Shown piece by piece: positions 34,224 to 42,805 of a DNA stretch of 64,000 bases (the stretch's first letter is position 1; each line of letters starts with the position of its first letter). The stretch is from DATFTE01 sp963802575 (GTDB taxonomy: Bacteria > Acidobacteriota > Terriglobia > Terriglobales > Acidobacteriaceae). The translations under genes and the position numbers were made by a program. The notes under the pieces were generated by a model, which saw nothing but the letters and a program-made list of their open reading frames with translations, had not been told where the DNA came from and searched no databases. Where the stretch lies: assembly GCA_963802575.1 (NCBI GenBank), contig CAWDJF010000005.1, positions 186,001-250,000 on the forward strand. The letters run 5' to 3'.

Positions 34224-35203
34224 CGACAAAGGATTTCCTGTCGATACGGGATTTCACTCCTTTGCAGATTCGTTTTCTGCTGGCTCTCGCGCGGCAAATC
34301 AAATCGCGACCAGGCGCATACGGAAAAGCTCTGGCCGGTAAGACTCTTGCCTTGATTTTCGAGAAGCCGTCTCTACGGACGCGCGTCAGCTTCGACGTGG
34401 GCGTCCACCAACTGGGAGGCTTTGCCCTGTATCTTTCTCCGGCAGAAATCAACTTGGGCAAGCGCGAATCTCTCTACGACGTCGCCAAGAATCTCGAACG
34501 CATGGTACAGGGCATCATGATCCGCACCTTCGCGCACCACGTCGTCGAGGAGATGGCCGCCTACTCCAGCGTTCCGGTAATCAACGGACTCACGGACTAT
34601 AGCCATCCCTGCCAGGCCATGGCCGACTATCTCACCATCTGGGAGACGAAGGGCAGAGTTAGCGGTCTCAAGGTCGCTTTTATTGGAGATGGCAACAACG
34701 TCGCTCATTCGCTGATGTTTGCCGGGGCGCAACTGGGCGCAAATGTATGGGTCTCGACTCCTCCGGGATTCGAGCCCAGGGCGGAAGCTGTCGTTTGGGC
34801 ACACGAACGCAGCGCGCAAACGGGCGGATCCTGCGTAGTCACCAACGATCCGGAAGACGCCGCCTCAGGCGCTGACGTGATCTACACCGACACTTGGACC
34901 AGCATGGGGCAGGAATCCGAAGCCGATGAAAGACGTCGCACTTTTCTCCCGTATCAGGTAAATACGAAATTGTTTAATCTGGCCAAGCGCGATGCGATCT
35001 TCCTGCACTGCCTGCCGGCGCACCGCGGCCTCGAAGTTACCGCTGACGTGATCGACTCGCCGCGTTCTGTGGTTTTTCAGGAAGCCGAAAACCGGCTACA
35101 TGCACAAAAAGCCATTCTGGTTGAGTTGATGAAGGATGCGACCGTGACCGTGCCGGAAATCAGCGCCGAGTCGCTGGTGAGTACTCTGGCTGAGAAGTCG
35201 TAG
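34220..35203 (+). CDS. argF: Ornithine carbamoyltransferase
   Basis: A 327-residue enzyme that catalyses carbamoyl phosphate + ornithine = citrulline + phosphate. Signature motifs are present: the carbamoyl-phosphate loop EKPSLRTRVSFDVGVHQLGG, MIRTFAHH, the DYSHPCQAMADYLTIWE motif, and the HCLPAHRGLEVT motif of ornithine-type enzymes. In context (carbamate kinase and an amidinohydrolase-like gene downstream) it could run in the catabolic direction (arcB role). The start overlaps the stop of the previous gene (ATGA). It is followed by carbamate kinase after 28 bases. Confidence 0.93.
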   Translation: MTTKDFLSIRDFTPLQIRFLLALARQIKSRPGAYGKALAGKTLALIFEKPSLRTRVSFDVGVHQLGGFALYLSPAEINLGKRESLYDVAKNLERMVQGIMIRTFAHHVVEEMAAYSSVPVINGLTDYSHPCQAMADYLTIWETKGRVSGLKVAFIGDGNNVAHSLMFAGAQLGANVWVSTPPGFEPRAEAVVWAHERSAQTGGSCVVTNDPEDAASGADVIYTDTWTSMGQESEADERRRTFLPYQVNTKLFNLAKRDAIFLHCLPAHRGLEVTADVIDSPRSVVFQEAENRLHAQKAILVELMKDATVTVPEISAESLVSTLAEKS

Positions 35204-35231
35204 GCAGTGATGGAAAGTTGCGAAGCTCGCT

Positions 35232-36227
35232 ATGAAGACCATTCTGCTTGCCGTCGGCGGCAACTCGCTCATTCGCGCGGGCGAGAAGGGAACTGCCGCT
35301 GAACAACTCGCCAACGCTCAGCGCACGGCGGCAGAAATCGCCATCTTGATTCGTGAAGGCTATTCCGTGGTCATCACTCACGGCAATGGTCCTCAGGTGG
35401 GCGCTGCCCTTCTCCGCTCCGAACGCGCTGCCAGCCAAGTTCCGGGCCAGCCGCTCGACGTCTGCGGAGCCTGCTCCCAAGGGGAAATCGGATACCTGCT
35501 TGAGCAGTCGCTGGTAAACGAGTTGGCGAAAATCGGACTTCATACCCCAGTGATCGCCATGCTCACCCAAACCGTGGTTGCTGCAAACGATCCCGCCATG
35601 CAGCATCCCACAAAGCCGATCGGGCCCTTCTATTCGCGGCAAGAAGCGGAAGAGCGTCGGCGAACCCTGGGATGGCAGATCGTCGAAGACGCCTCGCGCG
35701 GCTATCGGCGCATTGTTCCCTCGCCTGATCCCATCGACATTCTCGAACTCGAGGTGATTCGCGATCTCACTGGACACGGTGTCCTGGTCATTGCCTGTGG
35801 CGGCGGGGGCATCCCGGTGGTTTGCGAGAACGGAAAGCTGATTGGTATCGAAGCGGTCATCGACAAGGACCGCGCCTCGGCTTTACTGGCGGCCAAGTTG
35901 GGTGTTGCCCTGTTTGTGATTTCAACCGATACCGATTACGTCTATCTCGATTACAAGAGGCCTACACAGCGTCCTCTCACTTGGATCACGGCAAGCGAAC
36001 TGCAGGAGCACCTGATTGCCGGTCAATTTCCCGCTGGCAACATGGGACCCAAAATCGAATCCGTTCTGCGCTTTCTGCGGGACGGAGGCAAAGAAGCCAT
36101 CATTACTTCTGCCGAAAATCTAAGCAGAGCGGTCACGGGGGATGCCGGAACCCACATCCTTCCCGATGAGCAAGTTCTCACCAAGGCCACGACAGTTCCC
36201 GACGAACTCTCTGTGGGGAGGCGATAA
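35232..36227 (+). CDS. arcC: Carbamate kinase
   Basis: A 331-residue kinase of the amino-acid kinase fold that interconverts carbamoyl phosphate + ADP with carbamate + ATP. Hallmarks: LLAVGGNSLIRAGEKGT, VITHGNGPQVGAALLRSE, then the arrangement TQTVVAANDPA, KPIGPFYS, and VIACGGGGIPVV; the nucleotide site has VIDKDRASALLAAKLG and NMGPKIESVLRF. It is between ornithine and aspartate carbamoyltransferases, supporting a role in handling carbamoyl phosphate. The next gene's ATG is one base past its stop. Confidence 0.94.
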   Translation: MKTILLAVGGNSLIRAGEKGTAAEQLANAQRTAAEIAILIREGYSVVITHGNGPQVGAALLRSERAASQVPGQPLDVCGACSQGEIGYLLEQSLVNELAKIGLHTPVIAMLTQTVVAANDPAMQHPTKPIGPFYSRQEAEERRRTLGWQIVEDASRGYRRIVPSPDPIDILELEVIRDLTGHGVLVIACGGGGIPVVCENGKLIGIEAVIDKDRASALLAAKLGVALFVISTDTDYVYLDYKRPTQRPLTWITASELQEHLIAGQFPAGNMGPKIESVLRFLRDGGKEAIITSAENLSRAVTGDAGTHILPDEQVLTKATTVPDELSVGRR

Positions 36228-36228
36228 C

Positions 36229-37197
36229 ATGGCCGAAACCGTGCTTCACGCGATCGCGTCACCAGAACCGGCGGTGTCCCCCGCCAAAAGGCTTGGCCAC
36301 GTCATCGAGTCGCAACAGTTCACCCTTCCGCTGTTGATGGAGTTGTTCAATCGCTCCCGTGGAATGGAACGAGTAGTCGCCCGTGGAGGCACGCTCGACT
36401 ATCACAACCGGATTCTCGCGACCTTGTTCTACCAGCCCTCGACCCGCACACGCTTCTGCTTTGAAGCCGCCATGCACCGGCTTGGTGGACGCGTCTTATC
36501 CACCGAGCACGCCGGCGCATTCTCTTCTGAAATCGAAGCCGAGCAGGTGGAAGACTCCATCCGCATCATCGGCCATTACTGCGACGTGATTGTGATCCGC
36601 CACCACGAAGAAGGCGGCGCTCGCCGGGCCGCTCAGGTCTCTCCCGTGCCCGTGATCAGCGCCGGGGACGGTCAAGGCGGACAGCATCCCACTCAAGCCT
36701 TGCTTGATCTCTACACCATCTACCGCGAACGTCCTCTCGATGGCCTCAGTGTCGCCCTGATCGGCGAACTCGACAAAGGACGTACCGCCCGTTCACTCGC
36801 CTATTTGCTAGCTAAATTCGAACGAATCAAGCTCTTCTTTGTCAGCCCGCCAGAAATGCAGATGAAGCCCGATATCCTGGACTATCTTGCAGACAACGAC
36901 GTGCAGTACGAACTGGAGTCGGACATCGATCGCGTCATCGGGGAAGTCGACGTCGTCTACCAGACCCGTATCCGGCCCGAGCGAATCGCTGATGCTCGGC
37001 GGCTAAAGCAGTACGCAATCGATTCCACGGTTCTCCCCAAGATGAAGAAAGACGCCATGATTCTGCATCCGCTCCCGCGCACGGTCGAGCTGGATAAGAC
37101 AGTCGACGACGATCCACGCGCCATGTACTTCAAGCAAGCCACGAACGGCCTCTACGTGCGCATGGCGCTGCTGACCATGGTTTTAGAAAAAGAATAA
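36229..37197 (+). CDS. pyrB: Aspartate carbamoyltransferase catalytic subunit
   Basis: A 322-residue enzyme for carbamoyl phosphate + aspartate = N-carbamoylaspartate, the first pyrimidine-specific step. Motifs: FYQPSTRTRFCFEAAMHRLG, GGQHPTQALLDLYTIYRER, ALIGELDKGRTARSLAYLL, HPLPRTVELD and MYFKQATNGLYVRMALL. The start is at 36229, one base after the carbamate kinase stop; the longer frame to 36142 overlaps that gene. No regulatory subunit gene follows. Its presence inside a carbamate-kinase operon suggests that carbamoyl phosphate made from citrulline may feed pyrimidines; that is inference. Confidence 0.92.
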   Translation: MAETVLHAIASPEPAVSPAKRLGHVIESQQFTLPLLMELFNRSRGMERVVARGGTLDYHNRILATLFYQPSTRTRFCFEAAMHRLGGRVLSTEHAGAFSSEIEAEQVEDSIRIIGHYCDVIVIRHHEEGGARRAAQVSPVPVISAGDGQGGQHPTQALLDLYTIYRERPLDGLSVALIGELDKGRTARSLAYLLAKFERIKLFFVSPPEMQMKPDILDYLADNDVQYELESDIDRVIGEVDVVYQTRIRPERIADARRLKQYAIDSTVLPKMKKDAMILHPLPRTVELDKTVDDDPRAMYFKQATNGLYVRMALLTMVLEKE

Positions 37198-37212
37198 AAA
37201 AGAGAGGAACTC

Positions 37213-38427
37213 ATGCCTGCTATCGAAGAGCTGCTGCAAACCAAGGATTTCGTCGAACTCGAAAATCAGTACGGCGCGCACAACTATCACCCGCTCGACG
37301 TGGTCATCGAGCGCGCCCAGGGAGTCTGGGTTTATGACGTCGCGGGCAAGCGCTACCTCGATTGCCTCGCTGCTTATTCGGCGGTCAATCAGGGGCACTG
37401 CCATCCGAAGATTCTGCGAGCCCTTACGGATCAGGCACAGAAAGTGACGCTCACATCTCGCGCTTTCCGCAATGACCAGTTACCGCTGCTCTACAAAGAA
37501 CTTCATGACCTAACCGGAATGGATATGGCTCTGCCCATGAACTCGGGCGCGGAAGCCGTCGAGACCGCGGTCAAGACAGCTCGGAAGTGGGGATACAAAG
37601 TCAAAGGCATTCCCGAAGGGAAGGCAGAGATCATTGTCTGCGCCAACAACTTTCACGGCAGAACCGTAACGATCGTCAGCTTCTCGACCGACGAGCAATA
37701 TCGCGACGGCTTCGGACCGTTTACTCCCGGTTTCAAAATTATCCCGTTCGGCGATGCGCAAGCTCTGCGAGCGGCAATCACCCCAAATACCTGCGCCTTT
37801 CTCGTGGAGCCGATTCAAGGCGAGGCCGGCATCGTGATTCCGCCCGACGGCTTCCTTAAGGAAGCAGCCGAAATCTGCCGCCAGAGCCGCGTCCTACTGA
37901 TGACCGATGAGATTCAGTCCGGCCTCGGCCGCACCGGCAAGCTTTTCGCCTACATGCACGAGGGCATTACTCCCGATCTGCTCATTGTTGGCAAAGCTTT
38001 GGCGGGTGGTTTTTATCCGGTGTCGGCGGTCCTCGCGTCGAAAGAAGTTCTAGGCGTTTACAAGCCCGGGGATCATGGCAGCACCTTCGGGGGCAACCCT
38101 CTAGGCTGTGCTGTTGCCCGTGCCGCGCTGCGCGTCCTGGTGGAAGAGAAACTAGTAGAGCGTTCGGCCGAACTAGGTGCCTACTTCCTGGCAAAACTGA
38201 AAACCCTGCGCAGCCCTGACCTGAAAGAAGTTCGCGGCAAAGGACTCTGGATCGGCGTCGAACTCAACAGTCCCGCCCGTCCGTATTGCGAAGCCTTGAA
38301 GCGGGAGGGGATTCTTTGCAAAGAAACGCACGACCACGTCATTCGCATCGCGCCTCCGCTGGTGATCAAGCGCGAAGAGATTGACTGGGCTTTTGAGCGC
38401 ATTCAAAAAGTCATCGAGGGAAACTAA
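37213..38427 (+). CDS. rocD: Ornithine--oxo-acid aminotransferase
   Basis: A 404-residue PLP enzyme of the class III aminotransferases. It converts ornithine plus 2-oxoglutarate to glutamate semialdehyde plus glutamate. Conserved parts: YGAHNYHPLDVVIERAQGVW, SAVNQGHCHPKI, NSGAEAVETAVKTARKWGY, FHGRTVTIVSFSTD, LMTDEIQSGLGRTGKLFA, and the PLP lysine in IVGKALAGGFYPVSAVLA. The start has GAGGAACTC upstream. It lies between the carbamoyltransferase set and the amidinohydrolase, in line with ornithine catabolism. Confidence 0.93.
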   Translation: MPAIEELLQTKDFVELENQYGAHNYHPLDVVIERAQGVWVYDVAGKRYLDCLAAYSAVNQGHCHPKILRALTDQAQKVTLTSRAFRNDQLPLLYKELHDLTGMDMALPMNSGAEAVETAVKTARKWGYKVKGIPEGKAEIIVCANNFHGRTVTIVSFSTDEQYRDGFGPFTPGFKIIPFGDAQALRAAITPNTCAFLVEPIQGEAGIVIPPDGFLKEAAEICRQSRVLLMTDEIQSGLGRTGKLFAYMHEGITPDLLIVGKALAGGFYPVSAVLASKEVLGVYKPGDHGSTFGGNPLGCAVARAALRVLVEEKLVERSAELGAYFLAKLKTLRSPDLKEVRGKGLWIGVELNSPARPYCEALKREGILCKETHDHVIRIAPPLVIKREEIDWAFERIQKVIEGN

Positions 38428-38435
38428 CGCACTTG

Positions 38436-38458
38436 GGGACAGCCGCCTCGGTTGTCCC
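38436..38458 (+). other. Hairpin between rocD and the amidinohydrolase gene
   Basis: A ten-base stem GGGACAGCCG / CGGTTGTCCC (one G-T pair) with a CCT loop. It occupies the spot where a ribosome-binding site for the next gene would normally lie, thirteen bases before its ATG. It could reduce downstream expression or act as a terminator (TTAT follows). Confidence 0.5.
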
Positions 38459-38471
38459 TTATCATCCCTAC

Positions 38472-39293
38472 ATGATCCGGCGCGTCCTCATGTGCCCTCC
38501 GACGTTCTTCGACGTGCGTGAGGTCAAGAATCCCCACATGCGCCTGCCCATTGATCCGGTCCGTGCGCAACAGCAATGGGACAATCTGCGCAGAGCTCTG
38601 CAAGATGCCGGCGTCGAAGTCGAAACTATTGCGCCCGTAAAAGATCTCGAAGACATGGTCTTTGCCGCCAATCAAGTTTTCGTCGGATATAGCCCAAAGA
38701 TTGGCAAGTTCATTGTCCCCAGCGAAATGCGCTATCTGATTCGACAAAGAGAAGTTCCGTTCTACGTGGAATGGTTTCGCGAGCGGGGATATCAAGTGCT
38801 CGCGCTTGATTTGAAAGGCGAATGCCTGGAAGGGCACGGGGACGTGATCTGGCCGCCCGATCACTCGAAGATCTGGGCCGGCTTCGGTTTCCGGTCGACG
38901 CGAGGTGCCATCAGCAAGTTCGCAGAAGCAATGAAGGAGCATCGCTTCCCGGTAATTCCTCTGCAATTAGTCGATGAACACTGCTATCACCTCGATACCT
39001 GTTTCTGCCCTCTGAACAGCGAGGCTGTAATGATCTATCCCGGAGCCTTTGCGCCGGAAGCACTCGAAAGAATCCACCGCGGTTGGTCCCGGGTTCACGA
39101 GCTTTCCCGCGACGAGGCGGTCGCATTCATGGCAAACGGAATCGTCGCCAATGGCCGCTACATCACGCCGCACGTCTCCCCGAATCTGACTGCCATTCTT
39201 GATCGGGAAGAGCTGGAGCCAGTCATCCTCGACACTTCAGAGTTTGAGAAGTCCGGCGGCAGCGTTTTCTGCATGAAAGCGGTTCTCTTCTAG
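38472..39293 (+). CDS. Amidinotransferase/dimethylargininase-like hydrolase
   Basis: A 273-residue enzyme of the guanidino-group modifying superfamily (arginine deiminase, dimethylargininase, amidinotransferases). The N-terminal MCPPTFFDV motif, the acidic APVKDLEDMVFAANQVF motif, the LEGHGDVIWPPD motif and YHLDTCFCPLNSE are visible, and the catalytic Cys is in the C-terminal SGGSVFCMKAVL. In this operon it may convert arginine or a methylated arginine to citrulline, which the carbamoyltransferase and carbamate kinase then use; rocD would take the ornithine. The start at 38472 is preferred because the upstream extension is not conserved. A hairpin sits where its ribosome-binding site would be expected. 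Confidence 0.82.
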   Translation: MIRRVLMCPPTFFDVREVKNPHMRLPIDPVRAQQQWDNLRRALQDAGVEVETIAPVKDLEDMVFAANQVFVGYSPKIGKFIVPSEMRYLIRQREVPFYVEWFRERGYQVLALDLKGECLEGHGDVIWPPDHSKIWAGFGFRSTRGAISKFAEAMKEHRFPVIPLQLVDEHCYHLDTCFCPLNSEAVMIYPGAFAPEALERIHRGWSRVHELSRDEAVAFMANGIVANGRYITPHVSPNLTAILDREELEPVILDTSEFEKSGGSVFCMKAVLF

Positions 39294-39471
39294 CAGACTT
39301 CTTTTCTCCTATTCCCGTTTTGGACCTTTGAACGATGAATTATTAGCTGGGCACTTGGGTCTCGTTCTCTCTCCCGAGCGTACGATTGAGTTGAAGTCGG
39401 GCGGCCTCATCTTTCATTGAGCACTCGGGCGGAATGCCTGCAAGCCAGGGCGCTCCGGAGGGAACCCGCCC

Positions 39472-42330
39472 ATGGCGGCTTTTCAATCGCTGGCGAACGC
39501 ACCACAGCCTGCTGGCCTGCGTCCCGGTTCGACGATCGGACGTTTTCTTATCGGAGAGCAACTGGGAAAGGGCGGGATGGGAGAGGTGTATCGCGCCGAA
39601 GACACCAAACTCAAGCGTGTCGTCGCCCTAAAGCGTCTGTCCAACAGTCTCCGCAATGACCATGTCTCTCGCCGTCGTTTCCTGGAGGAAGCGGAGAAGG
39701 TTTCTTGCTTCTGCGATGCTCATGTAGCGGCTCTCTACGATGTGCTGGAAGAACAAGGCGAGATGTTTCTCGTGATGGAATACGTCGAAGGGCAGACCCT
39801 TCGGCAACGACTGGAGACTCCTCTTGCCCTCGACGAGTTTTTTGAAATCGCCACCCAGTGCGCGGAAGCTCTCGCTGCTGCGCACGATTTAGGGTTGGTC
39901 CACTGCGACGTGAAGCCGGAGAACGTCATGCTGACCGAACACGGTCAGGTGAAGATTCTAGACTTCGGCGTGTCAAAGCACCTTCCGCGCTCTGACCAAA
40001 GTTCCACGATGGAGTCTGCGACGCTTGCCGGCACCCCCGCCTACATGTCTCCCGAAGCGTTGCTGCAGGAATTTCCAGATGGCCGCGCCGACGTGTTTTC
40101 TCTGGGCGTCATGTTCTATGAAATGCTGACCGGGCACCATCCCTTCCTTGCTGGCAACTTCTTCCTCACCACGGACCGCATCCGCAAAGAGACCCCCGCT
40201 TCGATCCGTGTTTTCAATCCACGAGTGCCCGCTCAACTCGAGGCGCTGGTAAATCGCGCTTTGGCCAAACAGAGAGAGCAGCGCTATGCGAGCGCCGGCG
40301 ACTTGCTCGAAGATTTGCGCCGGATACAAGCTGGCCTGGATCCAACGCCTGCCCCGGTCGAATCCTCATACCCGATGTCTCGCCGATGGATTTGGTGGAC
40401 CGTGATCCTCTCCCTCACCTTGACCTTGGGAGTCATCCTCATCTACCGCTTCACGACAAAATCGCCGCCGATTCTTTCGGAGAGAGGGTGGGTCTTGATT
40501 GGTGATTTCGACAGTCGTGGCGACGAGAGCATTCCCGATGCCGGTATTCGCGAAGGCCTGACTATTGCCCTACAGCAATCACGATATGTGAACGTTTTTC
40601 CGCGAGTGAGAGTCTACGACGTGCTGGCCCGAATGAAGAAGCCGAACGTTGCACGGATTGATGAGAACTTGGGGCGCGAGATTTGCCAGCGCGAGAACCT
40701 GCAAGTGCTGGTCGCCGGCAGCATCGAGCGTGTGGGCAACGTATTTCAGATCAACGTTCGTGGCGTCGACCCAAGTCACGGGAATTTGCTTTTCGCGGAA
40801 AGCGAGCGCTTTGATCGTCGGGATCAGTTCCTTGATCGGGCAGACCTGTTGGCCAAACGCGTACGCCAAGACTTGGGAGAATCGCTGGGCAGGATTGAGA
40901 AAAGCAGCCGCCCCCTTGCAAAGGTCACTACGACTTCGCTTGACGCGTTGCAACTCTATTCCCAAGCGGTGGACGCCATGGCTCAGGCCAATCTGGAACG
41001 GGCACCGGCGCTTTTAACCGAGGCCATCAAGCTCGATCCTAACTTTGCCATGGCACACATGTTGTTAGGCACGTACTACTCGTGGGTGGTCGGCAAAAAT
41101 GAAAGGGCCGTAGCCGAATATCAGCGAGCCCATGAGTTGCGGGAAGGCGTGACCGACCGGGAACAGCGCAGAATCGACGCTTTCTACTTTTCGTCCCTGG
41201 AGCGCTATGACGAGGCGGCCGATGCCTTGCGCGTGTTGGTCGGCCTCTACCCGGATGATGCCGAAGCCCACGAAGAACTGGCCAGCGCCTACTACGACGT
41301 GGGCAAAGTGGATGCCGCCATTTCGGAGTTGCGGCAGGTTCTACGGCTCGATCCGTTTTCTGTGCTCGCTTACCGGAACATCGTTCTCTACCTGGCGCGT
41401 CAGGGATCCTACGATGAGGCTACCACCGCTTTCCAGGAAGCCGAACAACACGGGATTAAGACACCAGAACTGTACTGGGGGCTGGGGTTGGTTCGCCTCG
41501 GTCAAGGGTACGTCTCGGAGGCGAGAAAAGCCTTTGTGCGTCTCGGTGAGGGACCGGAGGCAGACCGAGATCTCGAGGAACTTTACGAGGTTGTTGCCGA
41601 TCTCTACGAAGGGAAGTTGGATATTGCTTCTACCGAACTACGCAGGCACCTCCAGTCCACCCCACATACCGAGGGCTTGCAGTTAGTTCGAAGATATCTG
41701 CTCGGACGCATTCTGCTCCTCCAAAACCGGAACCTCGATGCTGCCCTGCAAGCCGATCACATGCTGAGCGCTCCGAGTTCAACTCTGCAAACCAGCGATC
41801 TGCTCCAAGCAGGGATTCTTTACGCGCGGGCGGGCGATCTCCGAAAAGCTCGCTCAGTATTAGCCCGCGTAGATCAGGTGCGCCGGTCATCACCCAGTTC
41901 CTGGGCCGACAGCAGCTTCCACAATCTCGAGGGCGAAATTCACATCGCGGAAGCGAGGCTGACCGACGCACGGGACTCATTCACTGCTGCTGCGCGGGCG
42001 TTGCCGCAATCTGCCTCCCACGTAGGATTGGCTCGTATTCATCAAGAGCAGAACGATCCCGCCTCGGCGGCCGAGGAGTGGGAGAAAGTGATCCAGAATG
42101 GGGGCGAAATCCTACAGAACGACTTCCCGCCGGACTTAGCGCTAGCGCACTTCCAGTTGGCCCAAATCTATCGGCAGACTGATCGCAAGGATCTTGCCAT
42201 CGTGCAATGCCGCGAACTGCTGAGAATGTGGCAGTACGCTGATGACAGTCCGTTACTTCGTGAAGCCAAAATCCTGCTCGCGGAAATGACACGCGACAGC
42301 CAGAACTCCACCACTCACAACCAGCAGTAG
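39472..42330 (+). CDS. Ser/Thr protein kinase with TPR sensor region
   Basis: A 952-residue Hanks-type kinase. The N-lobe has LGKGGMGEVYRAED and VALKRL. The catalytic loop reads HCDVKPENVM, with Cys in place of the usual Arg of HRD; the activation segment is LDFGVSKHL and TPAYMSPEA. A membrane helix (WIWWTVILSLTLTLGVILIY, about residues 304-325) divides the kinase from an exported part. That part has a FlgO-like domain (VLIGDFDSRGDESIPDAGIR) and then many TPR units (about residues 480-930). The start is the ATG at 39472, with GGAGGG eight bases ahead. It is followed after 46 bases by a putative NHLP-type precursor gene. Confidence 0.9.
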   Translation: MAAFQSLANAPQPAGLRPGSTIGRFLIGEQLGKGGMGEVYRAEDTKLKRVVALKRLSNSLRNDHVSRRRFLEEAEKVSCFCDAHVAALYDVLEEQGEMFLVMEYVEGQTLRQRLETPLALDEFFEIATQCAEALAAAHDLGLVHCDVKPENVMLTEHGQVKILDFGVSKHLPRSDQSSTMESATLAGTPAYMSPEALLQEFPDGRADVFSLGVMFYEMLTGHHPFLAGNFFLTTDRIRKETPASIRVFNPRVPAQLEALVNRALAKQREQRYASAGDLLEDLRRIQAGLDPTPAPVESSYPMSRRWIWWTVILSLTLTLGVILIYRFTTKSPPILSERGWVLIGDFDSRGDESIPDAGIREGLTIALQQSRYVNVFPRVRVYDVLARMKKPNVARIDENLGREICQRENLQVLVAGSIERVGNVFQINVRGVDPSHGNLLFAESERFDRRDQFLDRADLLAKRVRQDLGESLGRIEKSSRPLAKVTTTSLDALQLYSQAVDAMAQANLERAPALLTEAIKLDPNFAMAHMLLGTYYSWVVGKNERAVAEYQRAHELREGVTDREQRRIDAFYFSSLERYDEAADALRVLVGLYPDDAEAHEELASAYYDVGKVDAAISELRQVLRLDPFSVLAYRNIVLYLARQGSYDEATTAFQEAEQHGIKTPELYWGLGLVRLGQGYVSEARKAFVRLGEGPEADRDLEELYEVVADLYEGKLDIASTELRRHLQSTPHTEGLQLVRRYLLGRILLLQNRNLDAALQADHMLSAPSSTLQTSDLLQAGILYARAGDLRKARSVLARVDQVRRSSPSSWADSSFHNLEGEIHIAEARLTDARDSFTAAARALPQSASHVGLARIHQEQNDPASAAEEWEKVIQNGGEILQNDFPPDLALAHFQLAQIYRQTDRKDLAIVQCRELLRMWQYADDSPLLREAKILLAEMTRDSQNSTTHNQQ

Positions 42331-42376
42331 TCAGCCAGGGATCTTGAACCGATAACGACTGAATAAGGAGGACTAT

Positions 42377-42727
42377 ATGAATTTACTGATCATTCTTGGA
42401 AACGCCGCCGTGGATTACAAATTCCGCAGATTGCTACTGCAAGATCCGTTGGGTACCGCGGAAGCCTATGGCTTCCGCCTGACCAAATTCGAAGCCCAAA
42501 TGATGGAGGCGGCTTTGACCAAGAACGTGGTCGCCCTCGAACAGGTCTTCAAAACACTGGAGGATCAACTGTATCTGAACATTCAAAACAAACCTGTTCC
42601 GTACCTGATCACCGACCCAGCCGCCGTACCGGGAATGGATGCGACTGTTGGCTGCCACCAGAGACCCTGCACTTGGTCGCTGAATCCGCCTTCCGCATTG
42701 AAGGATGTGCTGGCAAAAATTGCCTGA
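42377..42727 (+). CDS. NHLP-clan protein, candidate RiPP precursor (Os1348-like)
   Basis: A 116-residue protein with a strong AAGGAGGAC ribosome-binding site. The N-terminal region LGNAAVDYKFRRLLLQDPLG followed by AYGFRLTKFEAQMMEAAL resembles the nitrile-hydratase-leader-like (NHLP clan) leaders of modified peptides, with the short helix, DP and YGF.LT elements. The C-terminal third has two cysteines in DATVGCHQRPCTWSLNPPS, which could be a core region. No YcaO, radical-SAM, lanthionine synthetase or cleavage/export gene is next to it, so a RiPP role is only a candidate; it might instead be a free NHLP-fold signalling protein. It sits directly behind a Ser/Thr kinase and beside an archaemetzincin. 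Confidence 0.6.
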   Translation: MNLLIILGNAAVDYKFRRLLLQDPLGTAEAYGFRLTKFEAQMMEAALTKNVVALEQVFKTLEDQLYLNIQNKPVPYLITDPAAVPGMDATVGCHQRPCTWSLNPPSALKDVLAKIA

Positions 42728-42805
42728 GTCGAGGGCGGATTGCTTACCGCAAGGACGCGAGAGTTCAAGTGGCTCCCGCGTCCCGGCGGTGTCAGGGTTG
42801 GAGAG

